From assembly GCF_028657195.3 (NCBI RefSeq), contig NZ_JANCPR020000002.1, positions 124,001-188,000 on the forward strand: a stretch of DNA of 64,000 nucleotides. The letters are read 5' to 3'. Below, piece after piece: positions 28,565 to 37,422 of this stretch. Source of the stretch: Streptomyces iconiensis. Its GTDB lineage: Bacteria; Actinomycetota; Actinomycetes; Streptomycetales; Streptomycetaceae. Positions within the stretch are counted from its first letter, which is position 1; every line of letters starts with the position of its first letter. Position numbers and translations under genes: made by a program. The notes beneath the pieces are model-generated. The model was not told where the DNA came from. It did not search any database and saw only the letters and a program-made list of their open reading frames with translations.

Positions 28565-31389
28565 CGGACCCGAACATCGACCCGAACGCGGGCACGGATC
28601 TGAGCGCGGACGCGAGCCCGGACCCGAGCGCCGACCCGAATCCGGGCAACGACCCGAGTACGGACGCCGGCCCGAACGCGGACGCCGGCCCGAGCACGGA
28701 CGCCGGCCCGAACGCGGGCACCGGCAGCACAAGCGGCACCGGCAGCACAAGCCGCGCCGGCAGCACGCGCAGCGCCGGCCCCCGCACTCTCCCCGTCCCC
28801 GACCTCTCCCTCGTCGTCCTCGTAGGAGCCACCGGGTCCGGTAAATCCACGTTCGCCCACCGGCACTTCACGGCCACCGAGGTGCTCTCCAGCGACTTCT
28901 GCCGCGGCCTCGTCGCCGACGACGTGAACGATCAGAGCGCCAGCCGGGACGCCTTCGACGTGCTGCACTACATCGCGGGCAAGCGGCTCGCCGCCGGCCG
29001 CCGTACCGTCGTCGACGCGACCAACGTGCAGAGCGACAGCCGTAAGCAGCTGATACAGCTGGCCAGGCAGTACGACGTACTGCCGGTGGCCATCGTCCTC
29101 GACGTTCCGGAGGAGGTCTGCGCCGAGCGCAACGCCGGCCGCGCCGACCGGGCCGGCATGCCGCGCCGGGTCATCGCCCGCCACCAGCGCGAACTGCGCC
29201 GTTCCCTGCGGCACTTGGAGCGCGAGGGGTTCCGCAAGGTTCACATCCTGCGCGGTGTGGCGGAGGTCGAGAGCGCGGGGATCGTCACCGAGAAGCGCTT
29301 CAACGACCTCTCGCACCTCTCCGGCCCCTTCGACATCATCGGCGATGTCCATGGATGCGCCGCTGAGCTGGAGTCCCTGCTCGGCACGCTCGGGTACGCC
29401 GACGGGGTGCACCCCCAGGGGCGTACGGCCGTCTTCGTGGGCGACCTCGTCGACCGCGGCCCGGACACCCCGGGGGTGCTGCGGCGGGTGATGGACATGG
29501 TCGCGTCAGGTAACGCGCTGTGCGTACCCGGCAACCACGAGAACAAGCTCGGCCGCCACTTCAAGGGCCGCAAGGTCCAGCGCACGCACGGACTGGCCGA
29601 GACCATCGAGCAGTTGGAGGGCGAGAGCGAGGAATTCCGCTCCCGCGTACAGGAGTTCGTCGATGGGCTCGTCAGCCACTACGTTCTCGACGGGGGCAAG
29701 CTCGTCGTCTGCCACGCCGGGCTGCCGGAGAAGTACCACGGACGCACATCGGGCCGCGTGCGCTCGCACGCGCTGTACGGCGACACGACGGGCGAGACCG
29801 ACGAGTTCGGTCTGCCCGTGCGCTACCCGTGGGCCGAGGAGTACCGCGGCAAGGCAGCCGTCGTGTACGGGCACACGCCCGTACCCACCGCCTCCTGGCT
29901 GAACAATACGATCTGCCTGGACACCGGCGCCGTCTTCGGCGGCAAGCTCACCGCGCTGCGCTGGCCCGAGCGCGAACTGGTCGACGTCCCGGCCGAAAAG
30001 GTCTGGTACGAACCGGTGAAGCCGCTGCGCGCCGAGGCGCCCGGCGGCCACGAGGGGCGGCCTCTTGACCTCGACGACGTACACGGCCGCCGCGTGGTGG
30101 AGACCCGGACCCTGGGGCGCGTGTCCGTACGCGAGGAGAACGCAGCCGCCGCCCTTGAGGTGATGAGCCGCTTCGCCATCGACCCGCGCCTGATGCCGTA
30201 TCTGCCACCGACGATGGCACCGACCCCCGCCCCCACAGCGCCGCGCGATGCCCGGGGCGGCGCCGCTGCCGAACACTTCCTGGAGCACCCGGCCGACGCC
30301 TTCGCGCAGTACGCGTCGGACGGTGTCGCGCGCGTCGTGTGCGAGGAGAAGCACATGGGGTCGCGCGCTGTGGTCCTGGTGTGCCGGGACGCGCAGGTGG
30401 CACGGGAGCGGTTCGGGCTCGACGGCTCTTCGTCGGCCACCGGGGCGCTGTACACCCGTACCGGCCGACCCTTCTTCACGGACGCCATGAACGACTCGGC
30501 CGCCGCCTCCTCCCCCACGGGGGAAAAGGCCCCCTCCCCCACGGAGGAAATCATCGGCCGGGTCCGCGCCGCCGCCACCGAGGCAGGGCTCTGGGAGGAG
30601 CTGGCCACCGACTGGCTGCTGCTCGACGCCGAGCTGATGCCGTGGTCACTGAAGGCTTCCGGCCTGCTGCGCACGCAGTACGCACCTGTAGGAGCCGCCT
30701 CGAAGGCGGTTTTCCCCGGCGTACTGTCCGCCCTCGAAGGCGCAGCAGCCCGCGGGGTCGACGTCCACGAACTGCTGGCCAAGCAGCGCGAACGCGCCTC
30801 CGAAGCGGCGGCGTTCACGGACGCCTACCGACGCTACTGCTGGACGACCGAAGGGCTGGACGGCGTACGCCTCGCGCCGTTCCAGATCCTGGCGGTCCAG
30901 GGCCGCTCCCTCGCGGCACTGCCGCACGACGCACAACTGGCCCTGATCGACAAGGCGGTCGAGAACGACCAGTCGGGCCTGCTGCAGACCACCCGACGTC
31001 TCTTTGTCGACACCGATGACGAGGCGTCGGTGCAGGCGGGCATCGACTGGTGGCTGGAGATGACCGGCCGGGGCGGCGAAGGCATGGTCGTGAAGCCGGT
31101 CGAAGCGGTGGTCCGCGACAGCAAGGAACGCCTGGTACAGCCCGGCATCAAGTGCCGCGGACGTGAGTACCTGCGCATCATCTACGGCCCGGAGTACACA
31201 CGCCCCGACAACCTCGCACGGCTACGCGGACGCTACCTGCAGCACAAGCGGTCGCTTGCCACCCGTGAGTACGCACTGGGCCTTGAGGCCCTGGACCGGC
31301 TCGCCGAGGGGGAGCCGCTGTGGCGCGTCCACGAGGCGGTCTTCGCGGTACTGGCCCTGGAGTCGGAGCCGGTCGATCCACGCCTGTAG
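28561..31389 (+). CDS. pnkp: Polynucleotide kinase-phosphatase-ligase Pnkp (RNA repair)
   Basis: 942 residues, coupled to hen1. Residues 1-78 are a degenerate repeat of DP, DAGP and GTGS units with no recognisable fold. The 5'-kinase has Walker A GATGSGKS from 89. The calcineurin-type 2',3'-phosphatase shows GDVHG near 261, GDLVDRG near 295 and GNHE near 325. The adenylyltransferase/ligase has the lysine motif EEKHMGSRA with K598 as likely nucleotide acceptor. Together with Hen1 it forms the bacterial RNA repair complex that heals and seals ribotoxin-cleaved tRNA. It lies directly after a BREX operon, which suggests protection against RNA-cleaving immunity or phage nucleases (inference). Confidence 0.94.
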   Translation: MTDPNIDPNAGTDLSADASPDPSADPNPGNDPSTDAGPNADAGPSTDAGPNAGTGSTSGTGSTSRAGSTRSAGPRTLPVPDLSLVVLVGATGSGKSTFAHRHFTATEVLSSDFCRGLVADDVNDQSASRDAFDVLHYIAGKRLAAGRRTVVDATNVQSDSRKQLIQLARQYDVLPVAIVLDVPEEVCAERNAGRADRAGMPRRVIARHQRELRRSLRHLEREGFRKVHILRGVAEVESAGIVTEKRFNDLSHLSGPFDIIGDVHGCAAELESLLGTLGYADGVHPQGRTAVFVGDLVDRGPDTPGVLRRVMDMVASGNALCVPGNHENKLGRHFKGRKVQRTHGLAETIEQLEGESEEFRSRVQEFVDGLVSHYVLDGGKLVVCHAGLPEKYHGRTSGRVRSHALYGDTTGETDEFGLPVRYPWAEEYRGKAAVVYGHTPVPTASWLNNTICLDTGAVFGGKLTALRWPERELVDVPAEKVWYEPVKPLRAEAPGGHEGRPLDLDDVHGRRVVETRTLGRVSVREENAAAALEVMSRFAIDPRLMPYLPPTMAPTPAPTAPRDARGGAAAEHFLEHPADAFAQYASDGVARVVCEEKHMGSRAVVLVCRDAQVARERFGLDGSSSATGALYTRTGRPFFTDAMNDSAAASSPTGEKAPSPTEEIIGRVRAAATEAGLWEELATDWLLLDAELMPWSLKASGLLRTQYAPVGAASKAVFPGVLSALEGAAARGVDVHELLAKQRERASEAAAFTDAYRRYCWTTEGLDGVRLAPFQILAVQGRSLAALPHDAQLALIDKAVENDQSGLLQTTRRLFVDTDDEASVQAGIDWWLEMTGRGGEGMVVKPVEAVVRDSKERLVQPGIKCRGREYLRIIYGPEYTRPDNLARLRGRYLQHKRSLATREYALGLEALDRLAEGEPLWRVHEAVFAVLALESEPVDPRL

Positions 31390-31406
31390 GACAGCGACGC
31401 GGTTCG

Positions 31407-31473
31407 GGGCAGGCGGGCGGGCAGGCGGGCAGGCGGGCAGGCGGGCAGGCGGGCAGGCGGGCAGGCGGGCAGG
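31407..31473 (+). repeat. 8-bp tandem repeat tract (GCGGGCAG, about 8 copies)
   Basis: Near-perfect head-to-tail copies of GGCAGGCG start 18 bp after the pnkp stop. Units are contiguous with no spacers, so this is a simple tandem repeat. Copy number is likely variable between strains through slippage. Confidence 0.9.
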
Positions 31474-31638
31474 AACGAGCTTCCGGCCGCCGCCGCCCGC
31501 CCTCCGCGGTGACGCGGTGAGCAGAACGCAGGCACACCGCCCGCAGCCGGCCGACAGGGCGATGCTGCACGTAGGAGGAGGCTCGCCTTCCGGTGACGTA
31601 CGACACCGGCCGAACAGCCGCCCCCGCACCCGCCCCGC

Positions 31639-31720
31639 ACCCGCGGCGCAGCACATGGCGTCCACACCGCCCGTCCCGGACCCGCGGCGCGGCACACGGT
31701 GTCCACACCGCCCATCCGCA
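31639..31720 (+). repeat. 41-bp imperfect tandem duplication
   Basis: Two adjacent copies of about 41 bp start at 31639 and 31680, each beginning ACCCGCGGCGC and containing GTCCACACCGCCC. A decayed third start is at 31720. It lies in the 414-bp gene-free interval between pnkp and the histidine kinase. Its function is unknown. Confidence 0.7.
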
Positions 31721-31803
31721 CCCGGGACGCGGCAGTTCTCCGCAGGTCGGGCGGGTACCGCCCGGCTGCCGACTGCCTGCCGGCAGCGTTATACGCTCGG
31801 CCT

Positions 31804-33255
31804 GTGACCTCCGCGAGCATGGACGCAGAGACCAGGACGGCGCACCCGTCCCGACCGCGTCGTGTACTGCGCCACCCGGTGGTGGCCGACTGTGTGGCCG
31901 TCGGGGTCGCGGTATGGCTGTCGTTGGTCCAGGATCTCAAGAACCCGCACCTCGGCCCGTTCCCCCCATGGCTCAACCTCACGCTGGGGGTCGTCGTCGC
32001 GCTGACGCTGCTGGCCCGGCGGCGCGCACCCGAGGTCGTGCTCGCGGTGTGCCTCGCCGCACACGTCACCCAGCTCTCCGTGATGACCCTCTTCCTCGCG
32101 CTCTACGCGGAGGGCGCCTACCGGGGGCCACGGCACCGCCGCGTGGCCTGGGGCGCTGCGCTGGTCAGCCTCCTCGCCCTCTCCTTCCAGAGCACCGCAC
32201 TCCTGCGCGAACCACAGCACCTGCTGAGCCCGCAGGCCCTCATCTTCCTGCTCCTGACACTGGTGCCGTTCCTGCTCGGCATGTACGTGGGTGAGCGCAA
32301 GGCCGTACTGCGGGCGTGGGTCGACCGTGCCGAGCGTGCGGAGCGCGAGCAGACGCTGATCGCCGACGCGGCCGTGGCGGAGGAGCGGCGGCGGATCGCA
32401 GGCGAGATGCACGACGTCGTCTCCCACCAGGTCAGCCTCATGGTCGTACACGCGAACGCGCTCCATTACGTCGCGGGGGACGAGACCGCGACCAAGGGCG
32501 CCTCGACCACCATCGCCACCGCGGGCCGGCAGGCCCTGGACGAACTGCGAGAGATGATCGGCGTACTGCGCCGCCCCCAGGGAGAGCAGCCACCCCCGGA
32601 CGCGGCACCGCCCTCCGCAACGGAGGAAGCGGCCACCCCGCACCAGGACCCCGGCGCCGCCGCCTCAGGAGCCGGAAGCAAAACCGGAACGGAAACCGGA
32701 ACCAGAACCAGAACTGGAACCGAAGACCGAACGGAAACCGACCCCGACCCCGAACCCGGAAGCGGCCCCGTCACCAACCGGCCCGCACTGACCCGGCTCC
32801 CCACCCTGATCGCCTCGTCCCGCAGCGCCGGACTACCGGTGGTCCTGCGCACCACAGGAGAGCCACGGCCGTTGCCGGAATCCACCGAGCGCGCCGCCTA
32901 CCGGATCGTCCAGGAGGCACTGACCAACGTGCACAAGCACGCGTCAGGCGCCGAGACAGAGGTCACGGTGGCCTATCAGCACGACACCGTCCGGGTCGGC
33001 GTACGCAACCGCGCACCGTCCGGCGAACGCACCGGGCGGGGAACGGCACCGGACGGAACGCCGCTGCTCCCCAGCGGCGGCCACGGCCTGATCGGACTAC
33101 GCGAACGCGTCCGACTCGCAGGCGGCACCATCGACATGGGCCCACACCCCGACGGCGGCTTCCAAGTAACAGCCCAACTCCCCGCCCCCACCCGCACAAA
33201 GGCCACAGCCGGAACCGTAACCGGAACCGGCGCGAGCACGGGCGCAGGCACCTGA
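31804..33255 (+). CDS. Sensor histidine kinase, HisKA_3 / NarL-partner type (orphan)
   Basis: 483 residues. GTG 31804 or ATG 31819 is the likely start: a TATACG box at 31790 would give a leaderless or short-leader transcript, and the longer frame contains an unused TTA. An N-terminal membrane domain with several hydrophobic helices covers about 20-165. The dimerisation helix carries EMHDVVSH with phospho-acceptor His203. The HATPase region has an N-box (AYRIVQEALTNVHKHA) and G-box (GHGLIGLRERV). A low-complexity TGT/TRT insertion separates DHp from HATPase, and a similar tail ends the protein. Kinases of this family normally have a LuxR-type response regulator next door; none is here, so the partner is remote or lost. 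Confidence 0.88.
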   Translation: MTSASMDAETRTAHPSRPRRVLRHPVVADCVAVGVAVWLSLVQDLKNPHLGPFPPWLNLTLGVVVALTLLARRRAPEVVLAVCLAAHVTQLSVMTLFLALYAEGAYRGPRHRRVAWGAALVSLLALSFQSTALLREPQHLLSPQALIFLLLTLVPFLLGMYVGERKAVLRAWVDRAERAEREQTLIADAAVAEERRRIAGEMHDVVSHQVSLMVVHANALHYVAGDETATKGASTTIATAGRQALDELREMIGVLRRPQGEQPPPDAAPPSATEEAATPHQDPGAAASGAGSKTGTETGTRTRTGTEDRTETDPDPEPGSGPVTNRPALTRLPTLIASSRSAGLPVVLRTTGEPRPLPESTERAAYRIVQEALTNVHKHASGAETEVTVAYQHDTVRVGVRNRAPSGERTGRGTAPDGTPLLPSGGHGLIGLRERVRLAGGTIDMGPHPDGGFQVTAQLPAPTRTKATAGTVTGTGASTGAGT

Positions 33256-33306
33256 CAGGCAGCAGCCCACCGCCAGTTCAGCCCCGGCCCTCTTCGTCGT
33301 TGCCCA

Positions 33307-33699
33307 TCAGGGAACGGGAAACCAGCCTGCCAGGCGCTTGGCGACGACAGGCACGTCGATACTGTCCTGCGCGACTTCCTCGACGAACGGACCGGCCGTG
33401 GAGACGTGCGGCGGGGCAATACTGGCGCTGCCGCCGTTGAACCGCAGGAAGACACGCATAGCGAGCCAGGCGGTCCGCTTGTTGCCGTCGATCAGCGCGT
33501 GATTGCGGGCAATGGAGTGCAGCAAAGCCCCCGCCTTCTCGTGCAGCGTGGGGTATAGCTCGGTCCCGAACACGTTGGTCCGGGGCCGCTCGATCGCTGA
33601 GACCAGGAGCCCCGTGTCACGCACGCAATACTCGGTGCCGTTGACCTTGCGGGCGATGGCCAAGACCTCGTCGAGCTGGATGTAGCGCACTTCGGTCAC
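33307..33699 (-). CDS. doc: Doc/Fic-family toxin
   Basis: 130 residues, the usual Doc length. The Fic motif variant HALIDGNKRTAW contains the catalytic His and the Asp-Gly-Asn-Lys-Arg nucleotide-binding turn typical of Doc. Family knowledge: Doc phosphorylates EF-Tu and arrests translation. The start overlaps the antitoxin stop by 4 bp, the standard layout with the antitoxin translated first. The locus lies just outside the left boundary of the integrative element. Confidence 0.92.
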   Translation of the reverse strand: MTEVRYIQLDEVLAIARKVNGTEYCVRDTGLLVSAIERPRTNVFGTELYPTLHEKAGALLHSIARNHALIDGNKRTAWLAMRVFLRFNGGSASIAPPHVSTAGPFVEEVAQDSIDVPVVAKRLAGWFPVP

Positions 33700-33890
33700 T
33701 TCAGGTAGTCCAGGATCTCCGCATCGCTGTCCATCAGCTCGGCCAAGACGTCATCGACCTTCAGCTCGGCCCGATCCTGGGCTTCACGGATGGCCTCAAT
33801 GGCAAGCTCCTGCTTACTCCGGCGCTCGCGCCGAGCACGCTCAGTGAGCTTCGCGTCAAGGTCGTCGGGCAGTCGAAGTGTCATCGCCAT
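33696..33890 (-). CDS. Ribbon-helix-helix antitoxin of Doc pair
   Basis: 64 residues. The N-terminus (MTLRLPDDLDAKL) is an RHH/CopG-type DNA-binding strand and helix. The C-terminal acidic segment (LAELMDSDAEILDYL) is the probable toxin-binding tail. It starts at ATG 33890 (or ATG 33884), 9 bp from a palindrome that is a likely autoregulatory operator. No close ribosome site is seen, consistent with a leaderless transcript. Confidence 0.88.
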   Translation of the reverse strand: MAMTLRLPDDLDAKLTERARRERRSKQELAIEAIREAQDRAELKVDDVLAELMDSDAEILDYLK

Positions 33891-33898
33891 GCGCCCAT

Positions 33899-33915
33899 GA
33901 TACCGGGCTGGTATC
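33899..33915. promoter_or_regulatory. Putative operator of the Doc toxin-antitoxin operon
   Basis: Perfect inverted repeat GATACC-N5-GGTATC immediately upstream of the antitoxin start. The position fits binding by the RHH antitoxin, alone or with Doc. Confidence 0.6.
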
Positions 33916-34202
33916 TAGGCGCCAGTACATGGATCGAGTGCGAGAAAAACGGCAGTTCAGAAACGGTATACAGGCTGCGGGGACCTTGAACCGCTCGCAC
34001 GAGCACAAGGCACCCCGACCGCATCCCGGCGCAAACCTGGCCGTTCCCATGGCCCAGCGCTCAGCCCGCCGAGACCCCACAGCTACCGCAAAGCCGCAGC
34101 TCCGCTCAGAGGTACGAGCGCGTTGTCCGCTCGACCTGCCGTATGGAGGAAACCAGGTGACCGAACACTGAGCCGTACCCCCAGCTCACGCCCCCTTAGA
34201 GA

Positions 34203-34253
34203 CCGGCTCCAAAATCGCCACGCACTCCATGTGATGGGTCATCGGGAACAGGT
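34203..34253. repeat. attL: left end of the integrative element (51-bp direct repeat)
   Basis: Matches 50963-51013 with 2 mismatches, including a 34-bp perfect core at 34203-34236. On the minus strand it encodes the end of a TrmA-family methyltransferase (FPMTHHMECVAILEP) and continues to its own stop (VSKGA, stop). It is therefore the displaced native 3' end of the gene now completed at the right end. Homology stops just after 34253, as expected for an attachment-site crossover. Confidence 0.9.
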
Positions 34254-34770
34254 TACAAAGTCGGATCATCATAAAACCCCAGGTCAGCCAGCATTTGCGT
34301 GCGATCCCACCGGTCCGCGATCCCTCTGAGCGTCAGACGAGCGTCACGCGATTCCGCCTGGCAAGCACCTCAGGACCGGCCGGCTACAGACCTCGCCTTG
34401 ATCGCGACGGGCACGAAGGGCTCGCCGTTGCACCGGGTCAGCCACTCGAGCACAGCACATATCTGGGCGGACACCTGATACCTGCTCTCCCCGGTGGGTG
34501 CGGCAGCCTCTCCCTCTGTACGCCCCCCTGCCAGGCCGAACAGGACCCATTCACCAGATTTGCGGTCGCCGCCATGCGCGTTCACGCTGGCAAGCCCCCC
34601 GCCGGAAGTGCAGCCTCTCGCACTGGCGGTCCGACGCATTTGATCCATCTGCCGAGCGCTCCTTGGGCAGCCCGGCCAGCCTGAGGCGCTCGGAATTCAC
34701 CGGGCCGAGGAGGACACCGCAATCTCCCCCGTCGTCGAGTCCGACTACTCCACGCCCTTCCACCGGTGAG
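34254..34770. other. Gene-free stretch between attL and integrase
   Basis: 517 bp. A leftward open frame at 34370-34648 ends with a coding-like segment (CAVLEWLTRCNGEPFVPVAI) but has no recognised domain, and I do not call it a gene. This is where an excisionase might be expected; none was recognised. Confidence 0.4.
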
Positions 34771-35875
34771 CTACGCGACAAGACTCAGCCGAGCGCCCAT
34801 GCCTTCCCACGCATCAAGTACCGCTTCGTGGGCTCCCGGCTGGAGATGCGCATAGCGCTCGGTCGTCTGGTAGTTCGCGTGTCCGAGCAAATGCTGGACC
34901 TCGTACAGGGAGACCCCTATCTGCACGAGCCAGTAGGCGCACGTGTGACGCATGGTGTGTGGCGAGTATCGCAGCACGAGCTGCTGCGCACCGGCATCGT
35001 CGAGGTAGTAGGCATTACCCAGGGCCGACCACCAGGTGTACCGGCGCCAGTTCCCGTCGTTCAACGGTCGCCCGGCACGGCCCTTGGTGAGTGTAGTGAA
35101 GACCAGATCATCGGAGGCGAGACCGCGCAGATGGCGCTCGAGGGCGTCGAGGACATTGGGCGGGAGCGGGACTTCGCGTCGGCTCTTCGTCGTCTTCGGG
35201 TACGGCTTGATGCCCTTGCCAGTGTTGACGTCAACGACAGAGCAAGCGGGATCGATCACGGTCGACGCTGCGGCAGCGGAGACCGGTGAGCTCTCCCCAG
35301 CGCAGTCCGGTGTAGAAGCCCAGCAAGCACATGGTGCGCCAGACCGACGGTAGTGAGCACAGCACGCTCTGCGCCTGGCCGGGCGTGAACCATTGCGGCG
35401 GGCGGTCCGGAAGGCACGGCAGCGCAATATGCCGGCATGGACTGATCACAAGGAGGCCGTTATCGACGGCCGCGCTCAACAACGACGATGTCAGGTGGTA
35501 GGACCGTCTGACAGCGGACGACCCCACCCCCTGGTCGGCGAGCAGACGAATCCACGTCTGTACGTCGATACGCTGGATATCCCTCAGCTTCCAGTACGGC
35601 AGGACATGATTCCTCATAACGGACTCGTCACCCCATAGCGTGCGCGGGGCGACCCCCCTCGCGTTCCACCAACGTGCGTGCCAGTCCAGAAAGCTGACCG
35701 CGCTTCCCCTCGGATCGCGACGATCCCGGATGCACAGACTCGCCTCTCGCTCATCACCCCACGCACGGGCCTGCACCTTCAGCGGGAACGTCACAGAAGA
35801 GCGTCTGCCCTCACGGTCCCGGACCGTAGCCTGCCAATTGCCCGAACTCAGCCTCCGCAGATACAGACGAACTCC
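34771..35875 (-). pseudogene. Tyrosine site-specific integrase, frameshifted
   Basis: Phage-type tyrosine recombinase split over two frames. The upstream frame (35875 to about 35270) holds the arm-binding N-terminus (LRRLSSGNWQATVRDREGRR), the core-binding domain (WHARWWNARGVAP) and the first catalytic Arg ([12 protein letters not shown]), then ends at 35231. The second frame (to 34771) continues with [27 protein letters not shown] (HxxR), [16 protein letters not shown] (His and catalytic Tyr). The join falls near 35265-35285. No good start codon precedes the N-terminal arm, since an in-frame TGA lies at 35876-35878; the only internal start is GTG 35794. One shift plus a damaged 5' end indicates a dead gene, unless the break is a sequencing error. 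It lies about 0.5 kb inside attL, as expected for the element's own integrase. Confidence 0.85.
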
Positions 35876-36627
35876 TCACCTACCGACCGAATCAGCCCTA
35901 ACTGTTCAAACCGCCACAAACCTCTCACCAAGACCGATACGCCGAAGCCTGCCAACTCAGGCCCCACATCCCTCAGATGCCACCTCAAACCACTCCGATC
36001 GGCATGGCGGTCAACTCGGCTACTCCGCCAACTCATGGTTCGACTGCGCAACCACGTCGATCGCTCGCCACAGACGGTCAGCCCATCTGGCCCGTGGCCT
36101 GAGCGCGTAGTTCGAAGATCAACCCGACAGAGCAGCCCTCCACACTCGGGAGGGCCTCGCCGTGCCTACAGGCGGGCTCACCAGTGGACACGCCACGTAA
36201 CAGCTGAGCAGTTCGCCGTCGATCGGGAGCGCGGGTTCGAGGACGGCGGGTAAGGGGCTTCTCCAGATTGATGGTGGACCGGCAACCGTTAAGGGAGGGC
36301 AGGAGACCGGCCCTCGGGGGCACGCCAGCGGTGCTGAACCGCGTCGGTGTGCTCGTCCGGTGCGGCGGCCTCGGTGTCAACGACGTGGAGCGCGGCCGGG
36401 GGCGCAACGAAGGCAAGGGCAGTGCGCGCCAGTTCGACGGATTCGACGACGCCTCGGGGCGAGGCGATGGCGATGCACTTGAACGCGGCACCGCCGAGGC
36501 CGCAGGGGGATAGAACGGAACAAGTGCACCCAGCACCAAAGCAGTTGTGCAAAATCTCCGACATCAACTAAAGTGAGCGCCGCACTGGAATGCTTCGATG
36601 CGTAGTCCGACCCGAGGAGTCGTCCGC
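35876..36627. other. Gene-free stretch; small hairpin and weak promoter
   Basis: 752 bp with no convincing gene; overlapping frames on both strands lack starts and recognisable domains. A small hairpin (CCCTCC...GGAGGG) lies near 36131-36150. A possible promoter for the next gene is TTGTGC (36545-36550) with TAAAGT (36569-36574), 18-nt spacing. The lower and uneven GC suggests decayed DNA. Confidence 0.4.
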
Positions 36628-37422
36628 ATGAGTATGCCTTCGTCGCCGTGGACGACCGACGTGTTCGGCGAGCACGCAGCAGATGTACGCCGCCGCGTCG
36701 GGCAGGGCCTTCGCAACATGCAGGCCAACGCACAGGCCGCGCAGGAACAAGGCTCATCCCGCACCACCCGCGTCTACGGCACCAGCCGATACGAGAACCA
36801 GTACGAGCGACTTCAGGACGAACTCAAGAAGGTGCCTGGTGCCAGTGCGGTCAAACCGTTCCAATTCTCCTACGAGCTGATGCTCATCGGTAACGGCCTG
36901 CTCTACCCGTTCCGGTATTCCAAGACCAAGTCGGACGTACGTAGTGCGCGCATCCCCAGCCAGTCCCAGCTGGTACAGGAGCTCTTCACGTTCGCGCCGG
37001 CGCCGAAGCACATCCAAGATCCGTTGGACCTCGACTTCGGGCCGACCGTCCCGTCTGCCGAACCGCGTGGTGCACTGGCGACGATCCCGCAGGGCACTCA
37101 GCTGGTGCTGGTGCCCTTCGCCTGCAACGCCTCCGAGCTCCTTGAGGCGTACTGGGGCATCGCGGCGCTCGGGATGAACCGGCAGTTGGAGTGGGCCACC
37201 GATCCCGAGCCGCTCCACCTTCCTCAGGAAGTCACCTCATACACGCTGCGACCGATCGGCATTCCGAACCAGGTCACGGCACACACCAGCTTCGCCGACG
37301 GAATCGAACCCACCCTTACGCTGTCCTCGCGTACCGCCTCGGACCAGGCTCTGCACGTACCCGTGCGGACCGAGGCAGAATCTGTCGAGGACCAGACCAG
37401 CGAAGACGATGCGACCCATTAA
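36628..37422 (+). CDS. Hypothetical protein paired with XRE-ImmA regulator
   Basis: 264 residues; not recognised. The ATG at 36628 has GAGGAG 9 nt upstream. An Arg/Gln-rich N-terminal helix (HAADVRRRVGQGLRNMQANAQ) is followed by a mixed domain (FQFSYELMLIGNGLLYPFRY; GTQLVLVPFACNASELLEAYWG). No signal peptide, membrane span or catalytic motif is evident. The stop overlaps the downstream XRE-ImmA gene by 14 bp, so the two form a module. By analogy with other XRE-ImmA/IrrE pairs it could be the toxin or the protected client, but this is inference. Confidence 0.75.
   Translation: MSMPSSPWTTDVFGEHAADVRRRVGQGLRNMQANAQAAQEQGSSRTTRVYGTSRYENQYERLQDELKKVPGASAVKPFQFSYELMLIGNGLLYPFRYSKTKSDVRSARIPSQSQLVQELFTFAPAPKHIQDPLDLDFGPTVPSAEPRGALATIPQGTQLVLVPFACNASELLEAYWGIAALGMNRQLEWATDPEPLHLPQEVTSYTLRPIGIPNQVTAHTSFADGIEPTLTLSSRTASDQALHVPVRTEAESVEDQTSEDDATH

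Noticed and set aside
31407..31473. CRISPR-like array
   Set aside because: The units are 8 bp and contiguous, with no spacers and no cas genes nearby. It is a simple tandem repeat.
34203..34253. tRNA gene as attachment site
   Set aside because: No cloverleaf. The repeat encodes the end of a methyltransferase protein in both copies.
36268..36567. Overlapping frames of 81-92 codons on both strands
   Set aside because: No start signals, no domain, contradictory strands. Treated as non-coding or decayed.
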